Shown: positions 7,793-15,715 of the stretch, piece by piece
Numbering within the stretch: the first letter of the stretch is position 1
Layout of the letters: each line of letters begins with the position of its first letter
DNA from: an uncultured Collinsella sp.
Lineage (GTDB): Bacteria; Actinomycetota; Coriobacteriia; Coriobacteriales; Coriobacteriaceae
DNA: 38,873 nucleotides
NCBI GenBank assembly: GCA_902478885.1
Contig: CABSMS010000006.1
Location: forward strand, 1 to 38,873
Reading direction: 5' to 3'
Notes under the pieces: model-generated
Seen by the model: only the letters and a program-made list of their open reading frames with translations
What the model was told of the DNA's origin: nothing
Databases searched by the model: none
Position numbers and translations under genes: made by a program

Positions 7793-7893
7793 GTCCGAAG
7801 GCCCGACCGCCGGGAGGGGTTTCTTCTGAGCGATCCCGCAGCGCAAAGCGCGAGGACCAGCGAAGAAGAAAACACGCAGGGGCGGGCCCGGAC
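7793..7893 (-). ncRNA. Possible structured RNA in the ATPase 3' UTR
   Basis: Between the ATPase stop codon and its terminator lies a long imperfect fold. Outer helices pair GTCCG (7793-7797) with CGGAC (7889-7893) and GGCCCG (7800-7805) with CGGGCC (7883-7888). An inner helix pairs GTTTCTTCT (7819-7827) with AGAAGAAAAC (7864-7873, one bulge), and the interior holds a further small hairpin (GCGCAAAGCGC). It could be a 3' UTR RNA, a processed small RNA or a dispersed genomic repeat; I do not recognise it. Confidence 0.35.
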
Positions 7894-7901
7894 AGGTTAA
7901 C

Positions 7902-10583
7902 TTACTCCTTCTCGACCGCGCGCATGATCGCCTTGTAGATCTCCATCAGCGGGATGATCAGGAAGGCCAGGCCCAGCGCGGCAAGAACGCCCTTGAGCTC
8001 AAGCGTCACAGGGCCAAAGAACATCTCGGCAAGCGTCGGCTGCACGGTCACGATCACCGTCAGCACCAGTGCCAGCGCGGCAGAAGCCCACAGCCACTTG
8101 TTCTGCTTCTTCATGGTGAACAGCGACGCACGACGGCTGCGCATATTGAAGCAGTGGAAAATCTCGACCATGTTGAGCGTGATGAACGCCATCATCACGC
8201 CTTCCTCGTCGGCATTGCCGGCGATCATATCGGCGATGTGGATGTAGCCCATGTCAAAGTACACGCCCACAAAGAAGCTCGCCAGCACCAGCACGGTGAT
8301 GATTAGGCCCTGGACCACGCAGTCCAGACCCATATTGCCGGCAAAGACACCGTCCTTGGCGTTGCGCGGCTTGCGCTTCATGATGTCGCCCTCGGCATCC
8401 TCCATGCCCAGCGCGAGCGCGGGGAAGCAGTCGGTGACCAGGTTCACCCACAGCAGCTGCACCGGCTGGAAGATGGTAAAGCCGATGAGCGTGGCGATAA
8501 ACACCGAGAACACCTCGGCAAGGTTGGCCGAAAGCAGGAACTGGATGACCTTGCGGATGTTGTCGTAGATGCGGCGACCCTCTTCGCAAGCACCGATGAT
8601 GGTGGCGAAGTTGTCGTCGGCAAGCACCATGTCGGCAACGTTCTTGGTGACATCGGTACCGGTGATGCCCATGCCAACGCCGATGTCGGCGCGCTTGATG
8701 GACGGGGCGTCGTTGACGCCGTCGCCCGTCATGGCCACGATCTGGTCGCGCGACTTCCAAGCCTCGACGATGCGTGTCTTATGCTCGGGCTGGACGCGGG
8801 CGTACACGCCGTAGTCCTCGATGTGCGCGTCGAGCTCCTCGTCGCTCATGCGATCGAGGTCGGCACCGGTGATGGCATGGCTGCGATCGGTGACGATGCC
8901 CAGCTGCTTGGCGATGGCCACGGCGGTGTCGATGTGGTCGCCCGTGATCATGACGGTGCGGATACCGGCATCGTGGGCCTCGCGGATGGCGTCGGCGACC
9001 TCGGGGCGGACCGGGTCAATCATGCCAGACAGGCCGCAGAAGACCAGATCGTGCTCGAGCGCAGCGGGGCTGCAGTCGGCCGGGACCTCGGTGTAGGTGC
9101 GGCTTGCCAGCGCCAGTACGCGCAGGGCCTCGTCGGCCATGGCCTTGTTGGCGGCCACGAGCTCGGCGCGACGCTCCTCGGTCAGGGGGACAACCTTATC
9201 GCCCTCGTAGATATGGGTGCACAGGCCGATCACCACGTCGGGCGCGCCCTTGGTGTACTGCTCATACTCGCCGTCCAGGGTCTCGACGACCACGGACATC
9301 ATCTTGCGGCCGGAGTCGAACGGGGCCTCGCCCACACGCGGGTGCTCGGCGGTCAGGCCGGTGAGCCCCGCCTTGCCGGCGTCGTTGACGAGCGCGCACT
9401 CAGTCGGCTCACCAACGGCCTCGCCCAGCTCCTCGTCCCACTGGGCGTCGGAGCACAGCGCCATACCGGCCAGGAACTTCTCCTTAGGCGCGGCGAGCTC
9501 GTGCTTGACGACGGTCATCTTGTTCTGGGTGAGGGTACCGGTCTTGTCGGAGCAGATGGTCTGCGTGCAGCCAAGGGTCTCGACGGCAGAGAGCTTGCGG
9601 ATGATTGCCTGGCGCTTGGCCATCTTGGTCACGCCAAGCGACAGCACGATGGTCACGACGGCGACCAGGCCCTCGGGGATGGCAGCGACGGCGAGCGAGA
9701 CGGCGACCATAAAGGTATCGAGCAGGGCGGTCGGGTCGGTAAGAACGTTGCCCACGCCGTGGCGGATGATATCGACGCCAAAGATAACGACGCAGATGAC
9801 GATAACCATAATGGTGAGGATGCGGCTGAGCTCGGCAAGCTTCACCTGCAACGGCGTGAGCTCTTCCTTGGCCTCGGCCAGGGCGCCGGCAATCTTGCCC
9901 ATCTCGGTATCCATGCCGGTACCGACTACGACGGCGCGGCCACGGCCGTACACCACGGTGGAGCCCATGTAGCACATGTTCTTGCGGTCGCCGAGCGGCA
10001 CGTCATCGGTGCCGGTGGCGAGCTCGATCACGTTGGCATGCTTCTCGACAGGCACGGACTCGCCGGTGAGTGCAGCCTCTTCGATCTTCATCGTGGCGCT
10101 CTCGAGCACGCGGCAGTCGGCCGGGACGGAGTCGCCCGCCTCGAGCATGATCACATCGCCGGGCACGAGCTCGGCGCTCGGCAGGTGCACGAGTTTGCCG
10201 TCGCGCAGAACCTTGGACTGCGCGGCGCTCATCTCCTGCAATGCCTCGAGAGCTTCCTCGCTCTTGGCCTCCTGAACCACGCCCAGCACCGAGTTGACGA
10301 TAACGACGAACATGATGATGGCGACGTCGGCAAAGTCCGCCTCACCCTTGACCATGCCCGTGAGTGCGCTGATAACCGCGGCCGCGATCAGCATGATGAC
10401 CATGGGGTCGGCCATCTGCTCAAAGAAGCGCTTCCACAACGGCGTCTTCTCGGCTTCCTCGAGCTTGTTAGGGCCTGTCTTGGCGAGGCGCGACGACGCC
10501 TCGTCGTTGCTCAGGCCGAGGTTCTCATCGACACCTTGGTCGCTGAGTACCTCCGCCGCGGCGGACAGGTATTCCTTTTGCAT
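7902..10583 (-). CDS. Type II P-type ATPase, calcium-transporting type
   Basis: Cation pump of the PacL/SERCA group, which uses ATP to move Ca2+ (possibly another divalent ion) out of the cell. The 893-residue protein has the N-terminal cation-ATPase domain (about 5-75), the actuator domain with TGES (173-176), PEGL in membrane helix 4 (303-306), the phosphorylation site DKTGTLT (346-352), a nucleotide-binding region, the hinge TGDGVNDAP and a C-terminal bundle of membrane helices. All catalytic motifs are intact. Without alignment of helices 5-6 the ion cannot be fixed. The ribosome binding site lies within a paired region of the leader (see 10594-10691), so expression may be controlled at translation. 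Confidence 0.93.
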   Translation of the reverse strand: MQKEYLSAAAEVLSDQGVDENLGLSNDEASSRLAKTGPNKLEEAEKTPLWKRFFEQMADPMVIMLIAAAVISALTGMVKGEADFADVAIIMFVVIVNSVLGVVQEAKSEEALEALQEMSAAQSKVLRDGKLVHLPSAELVPGDVIMLEAGDSVPADCRVLESATMKIEEAALTGESVPVEKHANVIELATGTDDVPLGDRKNMCYMGSTVVYGRGRAVVVGTGMDTEMGKIAGALAEAKEELTPLQVKLAELSRILTIMVIVICVVIFGVDIIRHGVGNVLTDPTALLDTFMVAVSLAVAAIPEGLVAVVTIVLSLGVTKMAKRQAIIRKLSAVETLGCTQTICSDKTGTLTQNKMTVVKHELAAPKEKFLAGMALCSDAQWDEELGEAVGEPTECALVNDAGKAGLTGLTAEHPRVGEAPFDSGRKMMSVVVETLDGEYEQYTKGAPDVVIGLCTHIYEGDKVVPLTEERRAELVAANKAMADEALRVLALASRTYTEVPADCSPAALEHDLVFCGLSGMIDPVRPEVADAIREAHDAGIRTVMITGDHIDTAVAIAKQLGIVTDRSHAITGADLDRMSDEELDAHIEDYGVYARVQPEHKTRIVEAWKSRDQIVAMTGDGVNDAPSIKRADIGVGMGITGTDVTKNVADMVLADDNFATIIGACEEGRRIYDNIRKVIQFLLSANLAEVFSVFIATLIGFTIFQPVQLLWVNLVTDCFPALALGMEDAEGDIMKRKPRNAKDGVFAGNMGLDCVVQGLIITVLVLASFFVGVYFDMGYIHIADMIAGNADEEGVMMAFITLNMVEIFHCFNMRSRRASLFTMKKQNKWLWASAALALVLTVIVTVQPTLAEMFFGPVTLELKGVLAALGLAFLIIPLMEIYKAIMRAVEKE

Positions 10584-10593
10584 ATAGAGTCCC

Positions 10594-10691
10594 CTCCTGG
10601 GATTCGGGCCACTCAGCAGATTGATGCCCGATCATAATTCCCAGGAGAAGGGCAAGGGCTCATCAAGGCTGCCGTGCTGAGCGGCAGTTGA
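10594..10691 (-). promoter_or_regulatory. Candidate riboswitch-like 5' leader of the P-type ATPase
   Basis: On the minus strand the mRNA can form hairpin A: AUCAA/UUGAU around CUGCCG/CGGCAG (10669-10687), with the 7-nt loop CUCAGCA (10675-10681). It can also form hairpin B: CUCCUGGGA (10639-10647) with UCCCAGGAG (10594-10602), and inside it CGGGC (10626-10630) with GCCCG (10605-10609). The 16-nt loop of B contains UGCUGAG (10612-10618), the exact complement of all of loop A, so a 7-bp kissing interaction is possible. The 3' strand of hairpin B includes the AGGAG of the ribosome binding site, about 12 bases before the ATG at 10583. It matches no riboswitch class I can name. Confidence 0.55.
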
Positions 10692-10735
10692 TAGTGGGGC
10701 TATGGTACCCCAAAGCGGCGCGTCTAGCCAAAACA

Positions 10736-10747
10736 TTCCAATTGGAA
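10736..10747. promoter_or_regulatory. Perfect 12-bp palindrome upstream of ATPase leader
   Basis: TTCCAATTGGAA is a perfect palindrome about 45 bp upstream of the structured leader. It is a plausible operator for the ATPase gene. The surrounding 10735-11025 is A+T-rich, divergent intergenic sequence without another gene that I can support. Confidence 0.3.
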
Positions 10748-10931
10748 ACACGGCTCGAGTGCAACGATGCAGACCGTGTGATGCTCAACATTGATAAAAC
10801 GTTTTTTCTTCGGCGCATCGTCAAACTGAAATATCGCCCAGATAGCAGCGGTCAGAACGGTTGGTAAAGGTTTTTCACATACCGTTTTTACCGCAAAAAA
10901 TGAACTTCTAATTCGGCATACGGTCGAATTT

Positions 10932-10962
10932 TTGGGGTATTCGGTCAGCATTTCGTTATAAT
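10932..10962 (+). promoter_or_regulatory. pyk promoter
   Basis: A perfect -10 TATAAT at 10957-10962 with a weak -35 TTGGGG (10932-10937) at a long 19-bp spacing. It would give a leader of about 57 nt before pyk. The -10 is convincing; the -35 less so. Confidence 0.6.
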
Positions 10963-11025
10963 CATCTCAGTTTTATTTCTTATGGTTTATCTATCAGCGC
11001 AAGACGATGTCAGATGGAGGTCTGA

Positions 11026-12486
11026 ATGTACAAGCGCACTAAGATTGTATGCACCATGGGTCCCGCCTGCGATAGCGACGAGACCATCCGCGAGATGATC
11101 AAGGCGGGCATGAACGTCGCCCGTTTTAACTTCTCGCACGGATCCTACGACGAGCACCACGGTCGCATCGAGCGCGTCCGTCGTATTTCCAAGGAGCTCG
11201 GTCTGCCCGTCGGCATCCTGCTCGACACCAAGGGCCCCGAGGTCCGCACCGGCCTTCTGGTCGATGGCAAGAAGGTTGCCGTCAAGACCGGCGATAAGAT
11301 CGTCGTCACCGCTCAGCCCACGTCCGAGGATTTCCACGGCACCGCCGAGCACATCTCCCTCGACTACCTGGCTCTGCCCTCCGAGGTCGAGAAGGGCTCC
11401 CTTATCCTGATTGATGACGGCCTGGTTGCCCTCGAGGTCGAGTCCGTCAGCGGCCAGGACATGACCTGCGTCGTTAAGAACGACGGCCTGATTGGCGAGC
11501 GCAAGGGCGTCAACATGCCCAACGTCAACATCTCGCTGCCCGCTATCACCGAGCGCGATCGTCAGGACATCCTCTTTGGCCTGACCGAGAACATCGACTA
11601 CATCGCCGCTTCCTTCATCCGTGACGGCGAGTCCGTCCGCGGCATCCGCAAGCTTTGCCGCGAGAACGGTGGCGAGCACGTGACGATCTTCCCGAAGATC
11701 GAGTGCGCCCTGGGCGTCGAGAACTTCGACGAGATCCTCGAGGCTTCCGACGGCATCATGGTCGCCCGTGGCGACCTGGGCATCGAGATCAAGCCCGAGC
11801 TCGTTCCGCACATCCAGAAGGAGATCATCGCCAAGTGCAACGCGGCCTACAAGCCCGTTATCACCGCTACGCAGATGCTCGACTCCATGCAGCAGAACCC
11901 GCGCCCGACGCGCGCCGAGGTTGCCGACGTTGCTAACGCCATTTACGACGGCACCGACGCCGTTATGCTCTCTGGCGAGTCCGCTGCCGGTAAGTATCCG
12001 GTCGAGGCCGTTAAGATGCAGGCCAGCATTGCTCTCGAGACCGAGAAGTACCTCCCGGCTCACGCTCCGCTCGAGGTTCCGGCCGATGCTCACGGCACCC
12101 GCGTTGTCAACAACGTTGTGGGTATGTCCGCTGTGAACATGGCTACCACCGTTGGCGCCAAGTGCATCACCGTGCCGACGACCACCGGTCGTACCGCTCG
12201 CCTGATCTCGCACTTCCGTCCCAACATGCCGATCTGCGCGTTCTCCCGCCACGAGTGGGCCGTCCAGCAGATGATCATGTACTGGGGCGTTATCCCGCAC
12301 CAGGCCGAGATTACCCAGGGCACCGTCAACGGCACGATCGTCAAGGCGATCGAGACCGCTAAGGAGCTCGGCTACGTCAAGACTGGCGATTTGACCGTCG
12401 CTACCGCCGGCGATCCCCGTATGAGCGTCCAGCTCGAGGACAAGGTCTCCTCGACCAACGTCGCTTACGTCGCTCAGGTGCGCTAA
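11026..12486 (+). CDS. pyk: Pyruvate kinase
   Basis: Final ATP-forming step of glycolysis: phosphoenolpyruvate + ADP to pyruvate + ATP, in the cytoplasm. The 486-residue length is normal for the bacterial enzyme without an extra C-terminal phosphotransferase-like domain. Motifs: MNVARFNFSHGS (N-terminal barrel), DTKGPEVRTG, the B-domain at about 70-165, the active-site signature FPKIECALGVENFDEI, ARGDLGIE, ITATQMLDSM, and the C-terminal alpha/beta domain with PTTTGRTARLIS. GGAGG stands 6 bases before the ATG. It is a single-gene unit with its own promoter and a strong terminator. Codon use is strongly biased to C-ending codons, as expected for a highly expressed gene. Confidence 0.97.
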   Translation: MYKRTKIVCTMGPACDSDETIREMIKAGMNVARFNFSHGSYDEHHGRIERVRRISKELGLPVGILLDTKGPEVRTGLLVDGKKVAVKTGDKIVVTAQPTSEDFHGTAEHISLDYLALPSEVEKGSLILIDDGLVALEVESVSGQDMTCVVKNDGLIGERKGVNMPNVNISLPAITERDRQDILFGLTENIDYIAASFIRDGESVRGIRKLCRENGGEHVTIFPKIECALGVENFDEILEASDGIMVARGDLGIEIKPELVPHIQKEIIAKCNAAYKPVITATQMLDSMQQNPRPTRAEVADVANAIYDGTDAVMLSGESAAGKYPVEAVKMQASIALETEKYLPAHAPLEVPADAHGTRVVNNVVGMSAVNMATTVGAKCITVPTTTGRTARLISHFRPNMPICAFSRHEWAVQQMIMYWGVIPHQAEITQGTVNGTIVKAIETAKELGYVKTGDLTVATAGDPRMSVQLEDKVSSTNVAYVAQVR

Positions 12487-12514
12487 ATCGTACTTGCAAG
12501 CAAATTTGCATTGC

Positions 12515-12551
12515 AAAGGGCCCGGAAGGCATTGCCTTCCGGGCCCTTTTT
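12515..12551 (+). terminator. pyk terminator
   Basis: Perfect 13-bp stem GGGCCCGGAAGGC (12518-12530) with GCCTTCCGGGCCC (12534-12546), a 3-nt loop and T5 after it (12547-12551). Confidence 0.95.
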
Positions 12552-12729
12552 CTGTGCCAATGCCGTCGCACGGCAAAACGCGCACTCATTTCTTTACCAA
12601 AAGCGCGAAATCCACCCTTCGAGGCCCAAAAAATAAAGTCCCAAGCGCTAAAAGTGTTCGCCCGGTGGCAAACCCACACCTTAACCGACGCTGCTAAATC
12701 GTTTTAGCAAGAGCCAGATCGACCTGGTT

Positions 12730-12857
12730 TTCGGAAGTATGCGGCAAATTCTGAGACCTCCGAGCACACCCCGTTTTTTCGCAACAAAATGCCTGATAAA
12801 CTAGCCTCAAAAGCCAGGTCTGCTCATAGAGTTCAGATTTTGCCGCATACTTCCGAA
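12730..12857. repeat. 128-bp inverted-repeat element
   Basis: TTCGGAAGTATGCGGCAAA (12730-12748) is repeated as an exact inverse at 12839-12857. With one mismatch the pairing runs on through TCTGA/TCAGA, and a further short pair (GAGCA 12762-12766, TGCTC 12821-12825) lies inside. A second inverted pair, GACCTGG (12721-12727) and CCAGGTC (12814-12820), crosses the first. No transposase and no clear target duplication is seen. The rest of the 422-bp gap (12487-12908) holds only the pyk terminator and a small hairpin at 12692-12709. Confidence 0.8.
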
Positions 12858-12908
12858 TTGACGCTGGTATCGCACGGTCCAAAAGCATATTTCGACCAGG
12901 AGGACGTC

Positions 12909-13979
12909 ATGGACCTGACGCTATGCGGTCAATCCGCTTTTTACTATCACCGTATCCCGCCGCAGGTATTAGGCCTTTACCCCGCCATTAGCCTTGGCAA
13001 TATGGATCGCAGATGTTGCGGCCTCGGAAGTCATGCAGTTGTAAAAGACCTGCTTCACGCACCGCTTCACAGGCTTGTATTCACTCGGGCACAATCCGGG
13101 TCGCGAAGCCTGTTTAAATCGCACCTCCTGACCCAAGAGCCGCCTCCCGGGTCGTTTAGGCAGACTGAGCATGGGTTTGATGTCACTTCACCGGAGTTTA
13201 CGCTGCTCAGCCTTGCCACACAGGCCTCACGCAACCAGTTACTCATGGCTTGCTACGAGATGTGCGGCTCCTTTGCAGTGTTTAAGCCCTGCGAGCGAAC
13301 GCAACAACAACTCGATGAAGCTATTTCGCTTAAGCTCATTCCACCCAACTGCGGCTGGGAGCGAGTTAACGACACCAAGGGCAATGACACCAACTTGTGG
13401 AAGCGCACGCCGCTTCTTACCGCGGCGGATATCGCCGCGTTCGCCAAGCAGGCCGCAGGCCTGCGCGGCGTCAAACAACTGCGCTGGGCGGCCGAGCACA
13501 TGACGGGGCAGGCCGCCTCGCCCTTCGAAGTACAGACCTCCATGCTTGTCTCGCTCTCCCGCGACGAGGGCGGCATGGGCATCAACATCGCAAACAACGT
13601 GCGCATCCCACTCAGCGACGCCGCACGCTCGCTGTATGACAAAACCTGCTGCTACGCCGATATCCTCATCGAAAGCGCCACCGACAGCACGGGCGTCATT
13701 CTGGAATGCCAAGGCCGCTCTGCCCACGACAGCGAAGCCGCGAGCCTCTCCGATGCCGAGCGCGCCACCGCACTCACAAGCATGGGCTACGACGTCATCC
13801 AAATTACCTATGACCAGATCAAGGAGAAGAGCTTCGACCACATAGCCGAGCTCATCCATAAAAAGGCCGGGCTTCCCCACATCCCAAAGACCAAACAGGA
13901 GCGCATTGCCGAAGATACCTTACGGCAAGAGCTACTTGTCGATTGGGTTGAGCTATTCACTGCCGGACCGGCCGGCTAG
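12909..13979 (+). CDS. Orphan protein with endonuclease-like C-terminal domain
   Basis: The function is unknown. The 356-residue protein resembles a family I know from bifidobacteria and coriobacteria: a variable N-terminal part with SPEFTLLSLA and CYEMCGSF (about 96-122), a helical middle ending in RWAAEHMTGQAASPFE, and a C-terminal domain with YADILIE, GVILECQGRSAHDS and TALTSMGYDVIQITYDQI. That last pattern (D, then E-x-Q/K, then a GYDVI strand) is like the very-short-patch-repair/DUF559 nuclease fold, so nuclease activity is possible but not shown. Start ATG 12909 has AGGAGG 7 bases before it; the frame stays open upstream to 12789 inside the inverted repeat. Its stop overlaps the convergent neighbour's stop. 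Confidence 0.7.
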   Translation: MDLTLCGQSAFYYHRIPPQVLGLYPAISLGNMDRRCCGLGSHAVVKDLLHAPLHRLVFTRAQSGSRSLFKSHLLTQEPPPGSFRQTEHGFDVTSPEFTLLSLATQASRNQLLMACYEMCGSFAVFKPCERTQQQLDEAISLKLIPPNCGWERVNDTKGNDTNLWKRTPLLTAADIAAFAKQAAGLRGVKQLRWAAEHMTGQAASPFEVQTSMLVSLSRDEGGMGINIANNVRIPLSDAARSLYDKTCCYADILIESATDSTGVILECQGRSAHDSEAASLSDAERATALTSMGYDVIQITYDQIKEKSFDHIAELIHKKAGLPHIPKTKQERIAEDTLRQELLVDWVELFTAGPAG

Positions 13980-14824
13980 CAGCTAGCGATCAGAGGCACT
14001 GCGGGGACGTCAGAAGCGGCAACGCGAGCCGCAAAGCCCGCCTCGGTCAGCTCGATCACCTCGGTAAACGTCGCGTCGAAGAACTCCTCGGTCAGCAGGC
14101 GGTATGGCGGATGGTCGGGCTCACCGGGGTTTTCGCGCACGATCTCGTGCATAACGCCGATGGTCTTGAGCACATACTCCTTATGGATGGGATACTGCCC
14201 AAAACGCGTCGCCGCAGTATATAGGCGATCGGTCGCGCGCGGAATCGAAACAATGCCGAGCGTCTTGCCGAACCAGTCAAAGTCGCCCTGCTTTTTAATG
14301 CGGAACTCCTCGCACGGCTTGCCGCCGTGCGCCTCCAGGTACTGATTCACGCGCGTATTCCATACGGTATCGGCCACCAGATGCGACCAGACACCAAGTG
14401 TCAAATCGAGCAACGACTGAGCCACATCTTCGGACGCAAGCGAGAACTCACAGGCGCCGGGACCGGCAACCGGCTCGGCATCCTTGTAGCGCTGGGGATA
14501 GTGCACGCGGTTCAGCCGCTCGCGTTCCTCGATAATCGAGGTCGCCGCGGCCGGCGCACCGATGGGCGAACTTTTAAGCAACGGTGCCACATAGGTATCC
14601 CAGAACTCATGCTCACGAGGCTTAGGGATAGGCTCGGGCTTTGCAAAGTGCGTAATGCGATACGGAATGGGATCAGCGATACCGGGAACCATATAGCCCA
14701 CAAAAATGTCCGGAACCACGCAGCCAAACAAAAAGGCATTGCGGTCACGAACGCTATCGGCAAGCACACCAGCACGCGCCAGCAAGCGCTCCGTTTGAGC
14801 GATATGAATGTTCCAACTTGGCAT
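13976..14824 (-). CDS. Zinc-dependent phospholipase C-like protein
   Basis: The N-terminus MPSWNIHIAQTERLL, the following FLFGCVVPDIF and the later LGVWSHLVADTVWN match the zinc-dependent phospholipase C/S1-P1 nuclease-like superfamily. In that family, His and Asp residues of this kind bind a zinc cluster (N-terminal His, the PD after the second helix, and the H-x-x-x-D motif). It has 282 residues and no signal peptide, unlike secreted phospholipases, so it is probably an intracellular hydrolase of unknown substrate. I take the ATG at 14824, preceded by GGGGG; an ATG at 14836 is possible. The stop overlaps that of the 12909-13979 gene (CTAG), leaving no room for a terminator between them. Confidence 0.7.
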   Translation of the reverse strand: MPSWNIHIAQTERLLARAGVLADSVRDRNAFLFGCVVPDIFVGYMVPGIADPIPYRITHFAKPEPIPKPREHEFWDTYVAPLLKSSPIGAPAAATSIIEERERLNRVHYPQRYKDAEPVAGPGACEFSLASEDVAQSLLDLTLGVWSHLVADTVWNTRVNQYLEAHGGKPCEEFRIKKQGDFDWFGKTLGIVSIPRATDRLYTAATRFGQYPIHKEYVLKTIGVMHEIVRENPGEPDHPPYRLLTEEFFDATFTEVIELTEAGFAARVAASDVPAVPLIASC

Positions 14825-14904
14825 AGCCACCCCCATAAAAAACCTGGATAACTATACCATCACGGCAAAGCCGCGCGGACGGCTACGCACGCTCTACGCA
14901 GCAA

Positions 14905-15675
14905 CTAGTCCGTAGCACCGCTTTCGGTTCCATACGACGACGAAGACGCCTCGACCACATGGTGATATCGATCGATATAGATTGGACGGGCACCCAGGCG
15001 TCGCACCAAATCCTGGTGATGCGTGCTCATCAAGACCGTCTTACCCGCCGCGACGTAGGCCAGCAAGAAGTTGACCACGATGTCGCATGAATCCTCGTCG
15101 AGCCCATTGGTGGGCTCATCGAGCACTAGGATATCGGGATTCATCGATACGACTGCCGCCAGCGCCACACGCTTCTTTTGCCCACCCGAAAGCTGATAGG
15201 GCGAGGCATCGAACAGGTCGGTAACTTGAAACAGTTCCATGGCATCGCGCACGCGACGCTCGAGCTCGTCTGCCGGCAGCCCCATCTGCGCGGGACCAAA
15301 AGCAACTTCCTCGCCCACCGTAGCGCAGAACAGCTGGGCGTCGGCATTCTGGAACACAAAGCCCACGCGCTGATGAAAACGCTGAGCGGCCGCGGAATCC
15401 TTTAGAAACGCCGCATCGATCACATGCCCGTCAAACAGGTATGCCCCCGCGTCCGCGAGTTCAAGGCCGTTAATAAGACGCATAATCGTCGTCTTACCGC
15501 AGCCGTTGGGACCGAGCAGGGCAACGAGTTCACCACGATCGACCTGCAGCGACACGCCATCGACAACCGTATGGCCCGCATAGGAGAACACCACGTCGCG
15601 CAGCTCGATGAGCGGCGCGACCTCGGCGCCGCCCGCACCGTTTGTGCCAGTCACGCTATTCGTATCGTTAGCCAA
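14905..15675 (-). CDS. cbiO: ECF transporter ATPase (CbiO-type)
   Basis: ATP-binding subunit of an energy-coupling factor metal transporter. Motifs: Walker A GPNGCGKTT, Q-loop FQNADAQLFCATV, the ABC signature LSGGQKKR, Walker B ILVLDEPT and the switch His in STHH. The Q-loop with NADAQLF is typical of ECF ATPases. The start is the TTG at 15675 (256 aa), about 8 bases after GGAAGG; the frame is open upstream to 15771, but that extension is Cys/Trp-rich and antisense-like, and overlaps the cbiQ 3' end. It is the last gene of the transporter operon. Only one ATPase gene is present, so it would form a homodimer. Confidence 0.93.
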   Translation of the reverse strand: MANDTNSVTGTNGAGGAEVAPLIELRDVVFSYAGHTVVDGVSLQVDRGELVALLGPNGCGKTTIMRLINGLELADAGAYLFDGHVIDAAFLKDSAAAQRFHQRVGFVFQNADAQLFCATVGEEVAFGPAQMGLPADELERRVRDAMELFQVTDLFDASPYQLSGGQKKRVALAAVVSMNPDILVLDEPTNGLDEDSCDIVVNFLLAYVAAGKTVLMSTHHQDLVRRLGARPIYIDRYHHVVEASSSSYGTESGATD

Positions 15676-15715
15676 AACGTCGCCCTTCCTATTCGCATCG
15701 AAGCCAAAGCTCGTA

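Noticed and set aside
7793..7893. Signal recognition particle RNA or 6S RNA
   Set aside because: The region is paired but lacks the conserved SRP loop (GGAAG...GCAG) and the 6S size and central bubble.
8781..10637. A 618-codon open frame antisense to the P-type ATPase
   Set aside because: It has His/Asp/Gly-rich composition typical of the antisense frame of a GC-rich gene and no known motif; the ATPase on the other strand has all its motifs.
10584..10700. Known metal riboswitch (yybP-ykoY, M-box or NiCo) in the ATPase leader
   Set aside because: The conserved loop sequences of those classes are not visible; it is reported instead as an unassigned structured leader.
10724..10951. A 75-codon frame in the gap before pyk
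   Set aside because: It lies in A+T-rich promoter sequence, has no ribosome binding site that I can see and no recognisable feature.
10987..12585. A 532-codon open frame antisense to pyruvate kinase
   Set aside because: Shadow of a strongly codon-biased gene; repetitive Asp/Leu/Gly/Val content, no motif.
12789..12908. Upstream extension of the nuclease-like gene
   Set aside because: It begins inside the inverted repeat and lacks a ribosome binding site, while the ATG at 12909 has AGGAGG at the right distance.
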